From CAZUVM01 sp964623885 (lineage in GTDB: Bacteria; Verrucomicrobiota; Verrucomicrobiia; Limisphaerales; UBA8199), in assembly GCA_964623885.1 (NCBI GenBank), contig CAZUVM010000080.1, forward strand, positions 1 through 64,000: a stretch of DNA of 64,000 nucleotides, given 5' to 3'. The notes under the pieces were generated by a model, which saw nothing but the letters and a program-made list of their open reading frames with translations, made no database searches and was not told where the DNA came from. Each line of letters starts with the position of its first letter. Positions within the stretch are counted from its first letter, which is position 1. Made by a program: the position numbers and the translations under genes. Positions 16,768 to 25,268 of the stretch are shown piece after piece.

Positions 16768-17382
16768 CTATTGCTTGTTACGCAGCACGATCTGAGCAGC
16801 TTGCACACTTTCGGTATTCACTTTCTGTGCCAGAATCTGGCGGGAGCATTTCCAGTCCAGGCTAACCAATTTGGCCAGGTTAAGCGTCAGAACGCCCGAC
16901 GTATTGGTGGCTGGATAGAAAAGAATGTTGGTTGCCGTGACCAAAGGGGTGCGTTGAAACAGGTTAACGTCGAAACGATCGCACTCGGTTAAGGCAACCA
17001 GGTTTTGCTGGCCGGTCCTGGCCAGCGTGACGGTGCGTTTGTTCGTGTCGTAAGTGAGGTTTACGAGGTACCCCTGGGAGGCATTGGTGAGCGTCAAAAC
17101 AGTGTTGGTGGAAGTATTTTGCAAACCGGTGACCGTGGAGTCCTGGCGCAGTTCGCGGCCGATGACGTCCAGCGCGTAGCGGCTCTTGGAGTCGAGGTCA
17201 CTGTAGTTGGCGATGGCCATGGTGCTGCGAGTGCCAAATAAGGTTAGCGACATGATCGCCGCGAACACCAACATGCCCAGTCCGGTGGCCACCAAAACTT
17301 CCATCAGGGTGAAACCCTGGCAGCCTTTAAAACCAGTGCGATCGCTCCAACGTTGCCGTCCAAGAACGCCGTTGATTCTCAT
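16768..17382 (-). CDS. PilW/GspJ-like minor pilin with prepilin signal
   Basis: 204 residues from the ATG at 17382. That start is supported by the ATGA overlap (17379-17382) with the stop of the upstream pilin gene. A type IV prepilin signal is clear: a basic leader ending in Gly, then FTLMEVLVATGLGMLVFAAI with the Phe/Glu5 pattern read by prepilin peptidase. The remaining sequence is beta-rich (DLDSKSRYALDVIGRELRQD), the usual layout of PilW/GspJ. An inner-membrane precursor that enters a type IV pilus or type II secretion pseudopilus. Confidence 0.85.
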   Translation of the reverse strand: MRINGVLGRQRWSDRTGFKGCQGFTLMEVLVATGLGMLVFAAIMSLTLFGTRSTMAIANYSDLDSKSRYALDVIGRELRQDSTVTGLQNTSTNTVLTLTNASQGYLVNLTYDTNKRTVTLARTGQQNLVALTECDRFDVNLFQRTPLVTATNILFYPATNTSGVLTLNLAKLVSLDWKCSRQILAQKVNTESVQAAQIVLRNKQ

Positions 17383-17855
17383 TGCGCCCCCCACACGTAG
17401 TTCTGCAATCCATAGCGGGCCACCTGCGTTTGCATCTGGCGGCTGTGCGGTATCGGGACCTTCCCGTTGTAATTGGTCCAGGCCAGGCTCACGGTTACCT
17501 GTTGCATGTTGGCATAGTACGACGGATTGTTGGTGATGCTTCCGGGGGCAGCCAGGGCTACGGAACCGTAGTAAACCGTTCCCTTGTTCGTGGCAGCCAA
17601 TGGATCGTAGCTTTCCTGGAAGTTGAAATTGGTCAATTGGCTCCAGGTGCAAAGCCGAATGCCTTCGATTTTTTGCGTCATGATTTGCGTGGCTCGGAGG
17701 TCCTCCCGCGTTGATTGAACGAGGGCAAACCCGGAAGCCAGCGCGGCGTAGTAAGCCAACCCAATGACCGCCGTGACAAAAACGGCCACCAGCACTTCCA
17801 TTAACGTGTAGGCGGACGCACTACGTTGGTCCCCATACCTTTCACTTACCTTCAT
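17379..17855 (-). CDS. PilV/GspI-like minor pilin with prepilin signal
   Basis: 158 residues from the ATG at 17855; an in-frame ATG at 17900 would lengthen the leader. The prepilin signal reads SASAYTLMEVLVAVFVTAVI, with Ala rather than Gly before the cleavage point and Tyr in place of Phe at +1; Glu5 is kept. The downstream part contains ATQIMTQKIEGIRLC, the helix commonly seen in PilV/GspI proteins. It is the first gene of the minus-strand operon PilV-PilW-PilX-PilX. None of the assembly ATPases or secretin genes is in the window. Confidence 0.8.
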   Translation of the reverse strand: MKVSERYGDQRSASAYTLMEVLVAVFVTAVIGLAYYAALASGFALVQSTREDLRATQIMTQKIEGIRLCTWSQLTNFNFQESYDPLAATNKGTVYYGSVALAAPGSITNNPSYYANMQQVTVSLAWTNYNGKVPIPHSRQMQTQVARYGLQNYVWGAQ

Positions 17856-18109
17856 AACATCGCTTTTGTGCCTGGGAGCGCACATTGCGCCCCCTCTCAA
17901 GTATTACAAGCCCCTTACAACAGCGGTTTTCAGTCCAATCGCGGGCAATTTCGGGCCAATTGATACTGAACGCGATCCAGTAGGATTACGGATTCGCTGT
18001 ATCATTTCAGGTCATGAACGGCAGCAAGTGGGCCGGTTCGGGTGGAACACCGCAGCACCGAAAGGGCGAGGGTGAAGGAAGGCCAGAGAAACGCGGGGAA
18101 CGTGGCAGG

Positions 18110-19018
18110 CTAAGTGTGGGGGGCAGCCGGTGGCTCTGGCTTGGGCTGGCTAAGCAAATCGTCCACCGCGGCGGCCAAGTCCTCCAGGTAATCGTCTCCG
18201 CGGGGATGATGGGTAAGCCCTACCAGGATATAGTGGCGGTTTGGGCCGGTGACAATGGCTGAATCGTGCAGCCAATCCTCCCACGAGCCCCATTTGCGCA
18301 AGATCGTTACGGGGCGTCCGGCAAGTCCTTTCACGAACTTGATATTGTCGTGCGGCAACTCCGGCGCGGCAAAAATCTCGCGCATAGTCCGTGAAGCCTC
18401 TGGTGAGACGAGCTTCCCTTGCTCCAGCCACAGATAAAACCTCAACAATTGGCGCACCGTGGCGGCATGCGAATTGTCGCCGACCGGGTCCCCAATGCGC
18501 TCGCTGCCCTGGCCGTAATGCTTGCCGACCCAAAGGCCGCCGCCATGGCCGGCATCGTAGAGTTGGCAGGAGTTGAGCACCTCCTGGATTTGTCGCAAGC
18601 CGAGCTCGCGAGAGAATTTCGCTGCCATTTCGTTGCTCGAATTCTTGATCATGAGATCCAATTCGTGCCGCGTGGTGGCATCGAGGTTGGTAGCTGCGGC
18701 GGGATGCAGGTGAAACCAGGCGAGCAAAATGCCGATCTTGGCCACGCTGGCCGCGTATTCTTCGCGGTCCGGGTGCAGCATCGCCAGCCGCCCGGTTCTC
18801 AGATCCAAGAGGCCAACGGCAGTCTGCTCGCTGGTCATGCCGAAGCGATTGCGCAGCCTGGCATCGATAGCTTCGACCTGGGCCTGGAGGCGCGGGTCCG
18901 AAGGGGTGTTGTAGTCGAGCGTGCAAACCGAGGTTTTCATGTGAGGTCCGGCTTTGAAGCGGCAGCCAGCGCCGGCAATGACCAAGGCAACGCACAAAAT
19001 GAAGAGTCGCGCACCCAT
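18110..19018 (-). CDS. class A beta-lactamase-like serine hydrolase lipoprotein
   Basis: 302 residues. The N terminus is a lipoprotein signal (LFILCVALVIAGAGC) with the lipidated Cys at residue 19. The penicillin-binding fold motifs are SVAK at 91-94 (catalytic Ser and Lys) and SSN at 127-129 in place of SDN. The third KTG-like strand is probably RKWGSWEDWLHDSAIV, which departs from KTG. The protein resembles the beta-lactamase2/PBP-like family rather than a confirmed antibiotic-resistance enzyme. Membrane-anchored periplasmic hydrolase; the substrate may be peptidoglycan or another ester or amide. It lies alone between the pilin operon and a small ORF. Confidence 0.82.
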   Translation of the reverse strand: MGARLFILCVALVIAGAGCRFKAGPHMKTSVCTLDYNTPSDPRLQAQVEAIDARLRNRFGMTSEQTAVGLLDLRTGRLAMLHPDREEYAASVAKIGILLAWFHLHPAAATNLDATTRHELDLMIKNSSNEMAAKFSRELGLRQIQEVLNSCQLYDAGHGGGLWVGKHYGQGSERIGDPVGDNSHAATVRQLLRFYLWLEQGKLVSPEASRTMREIFAAPELPHDNIKFVKGLAGRPVTILRKWGSWEDWLHDSAIVTGPNRHYILVGLTHHPRGDDYLEDLAAAVDDLLSQPKPEPPAAPHT

Positions 19019-19153
19019 TCAACCAGCAATGCCGGGGCAGATTCGCTTCAGCTTGCCCATGACGACAGCTTAAGTGAACCGACAGGCAATTGAAGCAAAA
19101 TGCCAAAAAGACCATGGCACGTGACTTGCAGTCTTGCACTTAAGAATCAGCGC

Positions 19154-19408
19154 ATGGCTACCAGAGTCAACGTAATGAAGTTGTTGCAGGAAGTGCGGGG
19201 GTTTGCCCAACTTACCAATAGGCGACCGCAGTCCCGGGCGGCCGGGCCGCTATTGCTGCAAGCTCATTGGCTCAGCCGCCGTGGCCCTGGATCCAAGTAC
19301 AAACGAACCCTGCGCATTAGAATCGACGACTTGCCGGACATTCCTGATCCGGTGAAAATCAATCATATCACCAGCCGCCCCTCGGCTGGAGTGGAATCCG
19401 GCGGCTAA
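19154..19408 (+). CDS. small hypothetical protein
   Basis: An 84-residue open frame starting MATRVNVMKLLQEVRGFAQ and containing DLPDIPDPVKINHI near the end. The N-terminal amphipathic helix and the conserved-looking Pro-rich tail make it more protein-like than other frames in this gap, and the codon use is similar to neighbours. I cannot name a family. It stands between two minus-strand genes without a clear ribosome binding site, so it could also be a remnant. Confidence 0.4.
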   Translation: MATRVNVMKLLQEVRGFAQLTNRRPQSRAAGPLLLQAHWLSRRGPGSKYKRTLRIRIDDLPDIPDPVKINHITSRPSAGVESGG

Positions 19409-19480
19409 CGGCAATCCCTCCAACAAAGTTGGAATGGGCGCTAGTGGCCTGATTTGAGGCAGTGTCCTGCGGGAGATGGA

Positions 19481-20095
19481 CTAAGGGGTGCGGAAATCAA
19501 CCTGGGTAAATCCAAAAACTTCCAGTAGATGGGTTAATTGCGTCCGGGCACGTTCGTCCGCATCTTTCATAATTCCGTTGCTCCGGGCAGCGCGCCGAAT
19601 GTCATCCAGGGCGTTCTGGCGCGTGGTTGTTTCCAGGTCCTTGTTGAGTGCCCGCAGCAATCCGGTCGTGTGCTCGACCACCTGCGTTTGCTTCTCGTCC
19701 AGGTAGGCATCAGTGATGCGTGCCGGAGGCAGCCGCAGGATTACTTTTCGATCTGAGATCTCGATATCGCCAGGCTTAAGTTGAGACAGATCCACGCCCG
19801 CATTGACTACTCCGTGAGCAACCAGGATCACACGATCCCAGGCCCATGATTGTGGCAGCGTGCTGCCAAACCAGCTTTTGGGCGGGTCTTCCAGGATTTC
19901 GATTTTCTCCATTACGTATTTCACCGTCACCAACTGGGACAGGGTCTGAACCTGTTTGATAATCGTGGCGGTATTGTAAATCTGCGGCGTTGGTCGTCCG
20001 CCGAACAGGCGCGGCAGGACAACTCCAAAGAAAAGCCCGAGACCGAACACCACCGCCAACAGCAAGCCGATGGCGGTGAGGCTCCGTTTTTGCAT
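19481..20095 (-). CDS. DUF4230-family membrane-anchored protein
   Basis: 204 residues. One N-terminal membrane helix (AIGLLLAVVFGLGLFFGVVL) anchors an exported domain of the DUF4230 type: the segment TLSQLVTVKYVMEKIEI and the stretch DIEISDRKVILRLPPARI are characteristic. A C-terminal helix set (DIRRAARSNGIMKDADERAR) ends in EVFGFTQVDF. The family has no settled function. It is divergently transcribed from hemB with a 186-bp shared promoter region. Confidence 0.8.
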   Translation of the reverse strand: MQKRSLTAIGLLLAVVFGLGLFFGVVLPRLFGGRPTPQIYNTATIIKQVQTLSQLVTVKYVMEKIEILEDPPKSWFGSTLPQSWAWDRVILVAHGVVNAGVDLSQLKPGDIEISDRKVILRLPPARITDAYLDEKQTQVVEHTTGLLRALNKDLETTTRQNALDDIRRAARSNGIMKDADERARTQLTHLLEVFGFTQVDFRTP

Positions 20096-20281
20096 GGCCG
20101 CAGTTTAGCGCGGGCCGTTGATTTGCAAATCCAAATGTAATGTTGTGCGTATGGTCGCAGTTCTTGGGTGGGGACGGTTCTTCAACCACGAATTGATACC
20201 AATGAAACACTAATCTTGTGTGAGCAATGCTCTAGCGCTTTTCATCTTTTGCGGCGCGGGCTTGCCCGCTAGCATGGTTCC

Positions 20282-21286
20282 ATGAGCTTTCAAGCTGTTG
20301 GGCAGTTCCCTCAGTATCGGCCACGGCGGTTGCGGCAATCGGCGGTGTTGCGACGCTTTGTGCGTGAGACGCAATTATGCGCGTCGCAACTGGTGCTGCC
20401 GTTGTTTGCCCGCAGCGGGCGCAAGCTCCGCCGGCCCATCAGCGCGATGCCGGGTGTCTGCCAGTTGTCGCCCGACGAGATCGTGGTTGAAGCGACGCGG
20501 GCCAACGCAGCCGGCGTGCCGGCCGTTCTGCTATTTGGCATCCCGGACAAGAAGGACGCGCAAGCATCGGGCGCCTATGCGGCTAAAGGCATTGTGCAAG
20601 AGACGGTGCGGCTGCTAAAGAAGGAGCTACCGGAGCTCCTGGTTATTACCGACGTGTGCCTGTGCGAGTACATGGTCCACGGCCACTGCGGCATTGTCGA
20701 GCGCAGCAAAACCGGCACTCGCATCCTCAACGATCCAACACTGAAACTGCTTGCCCGGACCGCCGCCAGCCACGTCGAAGCAGGCGCCGATATGGTGGCT
20801 CCCAGTGACATGATGGACGGACGGGTTCGAGCTATCCGCGAGGAGTTGGACAAGCGCGGGTTTGCGGACACACCGATCATGTCGTATGCGGCGAAATTTG
20901 CTTCGGCGTTCTATGGACCATTTCGCGAGGCAGCGGAGTCAGCCCCGCAGTTCGGTGACCGGCGCAGTTATCAAATGGATGCCGCCAATGCCGCCGAAGC
21001 CCTGCGGGAGGTAGCCTTGGATATTCAAGAAGGCGCCGACATTGTGATGGTGAAACCTGCGCTGGCGTACCTCGATATCCTGCATCGTGTGAAGACGGAG
21101 TTTGGCTATCCCACCGCGGCCTATGCCGTCAGCGCCGAACTTGCGATGATTAAAGCCGCGGCCGCCAATGGCTGGATTGACGAGCGCGCGGTTACATTGG
21201 AAAGCCTGCTGGCGATGCGTCGCGCGGGAGCGGACATTCTGATCACGTATGCGGCGACGGAGGTAGCGAAGTGGGTGAAGGAGTGA
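20282..21286 (+). CDS. hemB: delta-aminolevulinic acid dehydratase (porphobilinogen synthase)
   Basis: 334 residues, the normal length. It condenses two 5-aminolevulinates to porphobilinogen in tetrapyrrole synthesis, in the cytosol. Schiff-base lysines are K205 in MSYAAKFASAFYGPFREA and K258 in VMVKPALAYLD. The zinc site keeps its Cys triad in DVCLCEYMVHGHCG (126, 128, 136), so this is the zinc-type enzyme. The N-terminal arm PQYRPRRLRQSAVLRRFVRE is typical. No other heme gene is adjacent. Confidence 0.97.
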   Translation: MSFQAVGQFPQYRPRRLRQSAVLRRFVRETQLCASQLVLPLFARSGRKLRRPISAMPGVCQLSPDEIVVEATRANAAGVPAVLLFGIPDKKDAQASGAYAAKGIVQETVRLLKKELPELLVITDVCLCEYMVHGHCGIVERSKTGTRILNDPTLKLLARTAASHVEAGADMVAPSDMMDGRVRAIREELDKRGFADTPIMSYAAKFASAFYGPFREAAESAPQFGDRRSYQMDAANAAEALREVALDIQEGADIVMVKPALAYLDILHRVKTEFGYPTAAYAVSAELAMIKAAAANGWIDERAVTLESLLAMRRAGADILITYAATEVAKWVKE

Positions 21287-21358
21287 GTTTCAAGAGCGGG
21301 TTGGGAAAGACGCCAGTAAGACCTGTCCAAATCACCGTCCCCAAGTTAAACAGCATTC

Positions 21359-21392
21359 GGGCCGCTGCGAGCGGGGACCGCTCGCGCTCCGC
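21359..21392. repeat. dispersed repeat (GGCCGCTGCGAGCGGGGACC type)
   Basis: The words GGCCGCTGCGAGCGGGGACC and CGCTCGCGCTCC follow each other here and again at 30180-30213. GAGCG and CGCTC allow a small hairpin. It lies between hemB and the next gene. Confidence 0.65.
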
Positions 21393-21413
21393 CAGAGTTT
21401 TCCAAACACATTC

Positions 21414-21791
21414 TCAGACGAACCGCTCGATAAACGTCATGTAACCCTGGCGCCCGCCTTCCTGGGTCCAAAACTCGACGGATTTATTCAGCTTCCGCAA
21501 ACAGGCAACAAGATCCTCGACTGGAATTGCTTTGATGTCATCCGAATTGCGAGTACGCCCCAGGCGCCATTCGCAGATTTCGCTCACGGCACTGAAAACC
21601 ATCGCATCGAGACCCGTTAAGTTGGCCGGCTTCGGAGCGTATCCTCGAGCTTCCGCGTGGTAACGAGCTATTGCCGCCTCGTAAGCTCGCATCACGGTGT
21701 AATTCGTCATTTCGGGGTGCTTGCGCCAGATTTCTGCCACAACAGCCTCGATATTCTGCAACACATCCTCGTAGTCCTTTAACGGGTCCAT
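21414..21791 (-). CDS. conserved-looking hypothetical protein
   Basis: 125 residues, soluble, with no signal peptide. The sequence is mostly helical and acidic: VLQNIEAVVAEIWRKHPEMT, VMRAYEAAIARYHAEARGY and VEDLVACLRKLNKSVEFWTQ. The composition and spacing look like a real helical-bundle protein, but I do not recognise a named family. It is divergent from the efflux adaptor gene, with about 106 bp between start codons. Confidence 0.7.
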   Translation of the reverse strand: MDPLKDYEDVLQNIEAVVAEIWRKHPEMTNYTVMRAYEAAIARYHAEARGYAPKPANLTGLDAMVFSAVSEICEWRLGRTRNSDDIKAIPVEDLVACLRKLNKSVEFWTQEGGRQGYMTFIERFV

Positions 21792-21897
21792 TCGCTCTTA
21801 AGCTTGCCCCCGGACCTGCTCAAAAACAAATCCAAAAGAGCGCGTCGCAATGGGTTTGACCCATGCGGCTAAAAAAGTTTTCCTTGTGGTGATTGGA

Positions 21898-23112
21898 ATG
21901 AGCTCCAAACCAAACCTGGATGAGCTGCGAATCGAGCGGTCGAACCGGCCCGGCTCAGGATCTGGCGCGAGACTGGCGCTGGTGCTGTTGGCGATTCTTC
22001 TGGTTGGCGGCATTGCAGCGTGGTTGCTCACCCGGCCGCGCCCCATCCGCGTGCGGACTGTGCTCGCGCGCGAAGGGGCCCAAACCGGCGGTAAGGAACG
22101 CACCGTATTGAATGCTTCTGGCTATGTCACTGCGCGGCGCGAAGCGACCGTGTCCTCGAAAGTCACCGGTAAGGTCGTGGAAGTGTTGATCGAGGAAGGG
22201 ATGAAAGTGCAAGAGGGACAGATCTTGGCGCGACTGGATGATACGAACGTGAGGGCCAGCCTGCTGCTGGCGGAGGCACAGTTCGTGTCAGCCAGCAACG
22301 CGTTAGCCGAGACACGGGTGCGGATCCGCGAAGCGCAGCAGGAGCTGGATCGACAGGCCGGTTTGCTCAAAAGCAAGATCGCCATGCAGGCCGATTACGA
22401 CCACGCGGAAGCGACCGCAATGGCTTACCAGGCGAAACTCATCCAACAGCAGGCTGATGTGGTCGTGGCGGAGAAGACTGTCGCAACGTGGCAGCAGCAA
22501 TTGGATGACACGGTCATCCGCGCGCCCTTTTCGGGTATTGTCACTTCAAAAAACGCGCAACCAGGCGAAATGATTTCGCCCATTTCCGCCGGCGGCGGTT
22601 TCACGCGAACCGGTATCTGCACGATTGTCGATATGCAATCGCTGGAGATAGAGATCGACGTCAATGAGAGCTATATCAACCGCGTGGAAGCCGGGCAGCC
22701 AATCGAAGCGACCCTGGATGCCTATCCGGACTGGAAGATTCCCTGCAAGGTGATTGCGATTATCCCCACTGCCGACCGCCAGAAATCCACCGTCAAAGTC
22801 AGGGTCGGATTCGACAAACTGGATCCGCGCCTGCTTCCCGATATGAGCATTAAGGTCGCCTTCCGCGAAATGGGAAGCAGCATGGCGACCCGCAGTGTTA
22901 TGGTGCCAAAGGCCGCCGTGCATCAGCAGGATGGGCGCGATGTGGTGCTGGTGATCCAAAATGATCGAGCGGAAAGACGCGCGGTCACGGTAGGCGGCTC
23001 CAGCGGCGATGACGCAGTCGTCACTGCGGGGCTTACTGCCGGCGAGAAAGTGGCCGTTGATTGGAGCGATCCAATTGCGGATGGGGCTGCGGTCAAAGAA
23101 ACTGGTCCGTAG
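21898..23112 (+). CDS. MacA/HlyD-type periplasmic adaptor of an efflux ABC transporter
   Basis: 404 residues from the ATG at 21898; an in-frame ATG at 21850 adds 16 unlikely residues. One N-terminal membrane helix (LALVLLAILLVGGIAAWLL) is followed by the lipoyl half-motifs (SGYVTARREATVSSKVTGKV and APFSGIVTSKNAQPGEMISP), a coiled-coil hairpin between them, and a beta-barrel with a C-terminal membrane-proximal domain. It should bridge the inner-membrane MacB-like transporter encoded downstream to an outer-membrane channel that is not in the window. Substrate unknown. Confidence 0.88.
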   Translation: MSSKPNLDELRIERSNRPGSGSGARLALVLLAILLVGGIAAWLLTRPRPIRVRTVLAREGAQTGGKERTVLNASGYVTARREATVSSKVTGKVVEVLIEEGMKVQEGQILARLDDTNVRASLLLAEAQFVSASNALAETRVRIREAQQELDRQAGLLKSKIAMQADYDHAEATAMAYQAKLIQQQADVVVAEKTVATWQQQLDDTVIRAPFSGIVTSKNAQPGEMISPISAGGGFTRTGICTIVDMQSLEIEIDVNESYINRVEAGQPIEATLDAYPDWKIPCKVIAIIPTADRQKSTVKVRVGFDKLDPRLLPDMSIKVAFREMGSSMATRSVMVPKAAVHQQDGRDVVLVIQNDRAERRAVTVGGSSGDDAVVTAGLTAGEKVAVDWSDPIADGAAVKETGP

Positions 23113-23215
23113 CCGCCATTGGCCTGGACCCTGCAAGTCCTTAATCGGTCATTTCATACTCATGCGGAGCGCCTGCTGAGGTCCCGACGCAGCCCAGTGC
23201 GCTGTAATACGGTGC

Positions 23216-23330
23216 CTTGAGGCCGGCGGGTGCCTGCCGACTGCAAATCGGCGATACAGCAGATTACAAATCTGCGCTACCCGACAGGCGGCTCCGAACG
23301 GCTATAAAACATTCGGGTTACCACTATACA
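23216..23330 (+). repeat. dispersed repeat (GCGATACAGCAG...TGCGCTAC type) inside an operon
   Basis: Between adaptor and ATPase genes lies GCCGACTGCAAATCGGCGATACAGCAGATTACAAATCTGCGCTAC split over 23236-23280, followed by GACAGGCGGC. Closely related blocks occur at 39460-39592 and 57250-57330. Each has two hairpins whose arms flank GATACAGCAG. Its place within a 302-bp gap of a likely operon is notable. Confidence 0.7.
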
Positions 23331-23414
23331 GGCCTTTCGCAGGCGCTTAAAAAATCCGTGACTTTTTGTAATTGCTGGCATGGTCGCAGTCTGCCAACAA
23401 TTTCTCATCAACTT

Positions 23415-24110
23415 ATGACGACGAATGGCACCTTAGTGGACGTCGCAGCCGTTGAAAAAGTGTTTCACCGCGGCTCGGAGGATATTCACGTTCTCAAAGA
23501 CCTGCATCTGAAAGTCCCCTCAGGAGAATTCCTCGCGTTGATGGGCCCATCGGGTTCCGGCAAAAGCACGCTGCTGAATCTCATAGGCGGACTGGATAAA
23601 CCGACCAATGGCACAGTCAGCATTTCCGGCGAGCGAATCGACCAACTATCCGACCATAGCCTGGCAGCCTGGCGGGCGCGGCATATTGGGTTTGTATTTC
23701 AGCTCTATAATCTTCTTCCTGTGCTGACCGCTGAGCGCAATGTTGAACTGCCCCTGTTGCTGACCCACCTTTCAAAGTCAGAGCGTCGGAAACACGTCGA
23801 CGCCGCCTTGAGGGCCGTGGGCCTCTCGCATCGGGCCAATCATTTTCCGCGCACACTTTCCGGCGGCGAACAGCAGCGTGTGGGCATTGCGCGGGCCTTG
23901 GTGACCGATCCAACGCTCTTGCTTTGCGACGAACCGACCGGCGACCTGGACCGCAAATCCGGCGACGAAATCCTGGAGTTATTGCAGGCGCTCAATCGGG
24001 AGCACGGCAAGACCATCATTATGGTCACGCACGATCCGCACGCCGCGGCTCGCGCGTCACGGACGGTGTACCTGAACAAAGGACAGCTCAGCGATACCCC
24101 GGTGTCATGA
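23415..24110 (+). CDS. ABC transporter ATP-binding protein, MacB/LolD type
   Basis: 231 residues from the ATG at 23415. Walker A GPSGSGKST, the Q-loop in FVFQLYNLLPVLT, the signature LSGGEQQRVGIARAL, Walker B LLLCDEPTGDLD and the H-loop VTHDPHAA are all intact. The size and the SGE..DQLSD region match the MacB/LolD/FtsE subgroup, which works with FtsX-like permeases in mechanotransmission rather than classic transport. Its stop overlaps the ATG of the next permease (ATGA at 24107-24110). Confidence 0.93.
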   Translation: MTTNGTLVDVAAVEKVFHRGSEDIHVLKDLHLKVPSGEFLALMGPSGSGKSTLLNLIGGLDKPTNGTVSISGERIDQLSDHSLAAWRARHIGFVFQLYNLLPVLTAERNVELPLLLTHLSKSERRKHVDAALRAVGLSHRANHFPRTLSGGEQQRVGIARALVTDPTLLLCDEPTGDLDRKSGDEILELLQALNREHGKTIIMVTHDPHAAARASRTVYLNKGQLSDTPVS

Positions 24111-25267
24111 AATTCGCCTTCCTGATCTGGTGCAATCTTAAGCGCAGAAAGGTTCGCACCCTCCTGACGATCCTGTCTGTGTGCGTCGCCTTCATTTTGT
24201 TCGCTCTGCTAGCGGCGATTCAGCAGGCGCTCACGGGCGGGGTCAGCCTGGAAGGCCAGAACCGACTGATCGTGCGGCACAAGGTTTCCATTATTCAGCT
24301 TCTGCCGGTGAGCTACAAACAGCGCATGGAGCGAATTTCCGGCGTTACGGTGGCCACGCACCAGACCTGGTTCGGTGGCAATTTCCCCCGTGAGCCAAAA
24401 GTCCCGTTCATGCAGACCCCAGTTGAACCCGAGGAGTTTCTGGGTATTCATCCTGAAATTTTGCTCCCGGCCGACCAGAAGGCGGCCTGGTTGCAAACGC
24501 GCACGGGCGCCATCGTCGGCCGCACAACGGCGAACAAGTTTGGGTGGAAAGTGGGCGACAAGGTTCCTATCTTCACCCCGATCTGGCGCCAGGCCGACGG
24601 CAACCAGACCTGGCTATTCGACCTCGTTGGAATCTTCGACGGCAAGGATAAGAATACCGACACGTTCTCGCTCTTCTTCCGATATGACTATTTTGACGAA
24701 GCTCGCGCCGGTGCCAAAGGCCAGGTGGGCTGGTACACGATTCAGATTAAGGATCCTTCGCGCGCCGCTGAAATCGCCCGGCAAGTGGATCATGAATTCG
24801 AGAACTCGGAATACGAGACGAAAGCGGAGCCCGAAGGCGCTTTCGTGCAGGCGTGGGTGAAACAAATTGGCAATATCGCTTTGATTACCGCTTCAATTTT
24901 GGGCGCCGTCTTTTTCACAATTCTGTTGGTGACGGGCAACACGATGTCGCAGGCGGTGCGGGAACGCACGGGTGAGATCGGCGTATTAAAGGCGATCGGG
25001 TTTACGAACGTTCAGGTTCTGCTCCTGGTCATGGCGGAATCGTGTGCGCTGGCGTTCCTGGGCGGCGCCCTTGGTCTTGGTTTAGGATGCGTCATCATTC
25101 CGGGGCTGGGCAAGGCGTTGTCCAATGTTTTACCCATGTTCTATTTGCCACCGCAGGCGTTGGGGCTGGGCGGACTCTTGTGTTTGCTGCTCGGTGTGGC
25201 AACGGGACTGTTTCCGGCCTGGGCCGCGATGCGATTGCGCGTCGCCGATTCACTAAGAAGGATCTAA
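24107..25267 (+). CDS. FtsX/MacB-type ABC permease (first)
   Basis: 386 residues from the ATG at 24107. One N-terminal membrane helix, a periplasmic MacB-like domain of about 230 residues, and three C-terminal helices (ALITASILGAVFFTILLVTG and two more). The cytoplasmic coupling loop AVRERTGEIGVLKAIGFTN is the FtsX-domain signature. It is translationally coupled to the ATPase and followed by a second permease one base after its stop. Confidence 0.9.
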   Translation: MKFAFLIWCNLKRRKVRTLLTILSVCVAFILFALLAAIQQALTGGVSLEGQNRLIVRHKVSIIQLLPVSYKQRMERISGVTVATHQTWFGGNFPREPKVPFMQTPVEPEEFLGIHPEILLPADQKAAWLQTRTGAIVGRTTANKFGWKVGDKVPIFTPIWRQADGNQTWLFDLVGIFDGKDKNTDTFSLFFRYDYFDEARAGAKGQVGWYTIQIKDPSRAAEIARQVDHEFENSEYETKAEPEGAFVQAWVKQIGNIALITASILGAVFFTILLVTGNTMSQAVRERTGEIGVLKAIGFTNVQVLLLVMAESCALAFLGGALGLGLGCVIIPGLGKALSNVLPMFYLPPQALGLGGLLCLLLGVATGLFPAWAAMRLRVADSLRRI

Positions 25268-25268
25268 C

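Noticed and set aside
17938..17961. Possible sigma-54 promoter upstream of the pilin operon (TTGGCCCG...TTGC on the minus strand)
   Set aside because: The GG-to-GC distance is one base shorter than the strict sigma-54 spacing, so I did not annotate it.
18110..19018. Antibiotic-resistance class A beta-lactamase
   Set aside because: SxxK is present, but SDN is SSN and KTG is replaced, so it is left as a general serine hydrolase.
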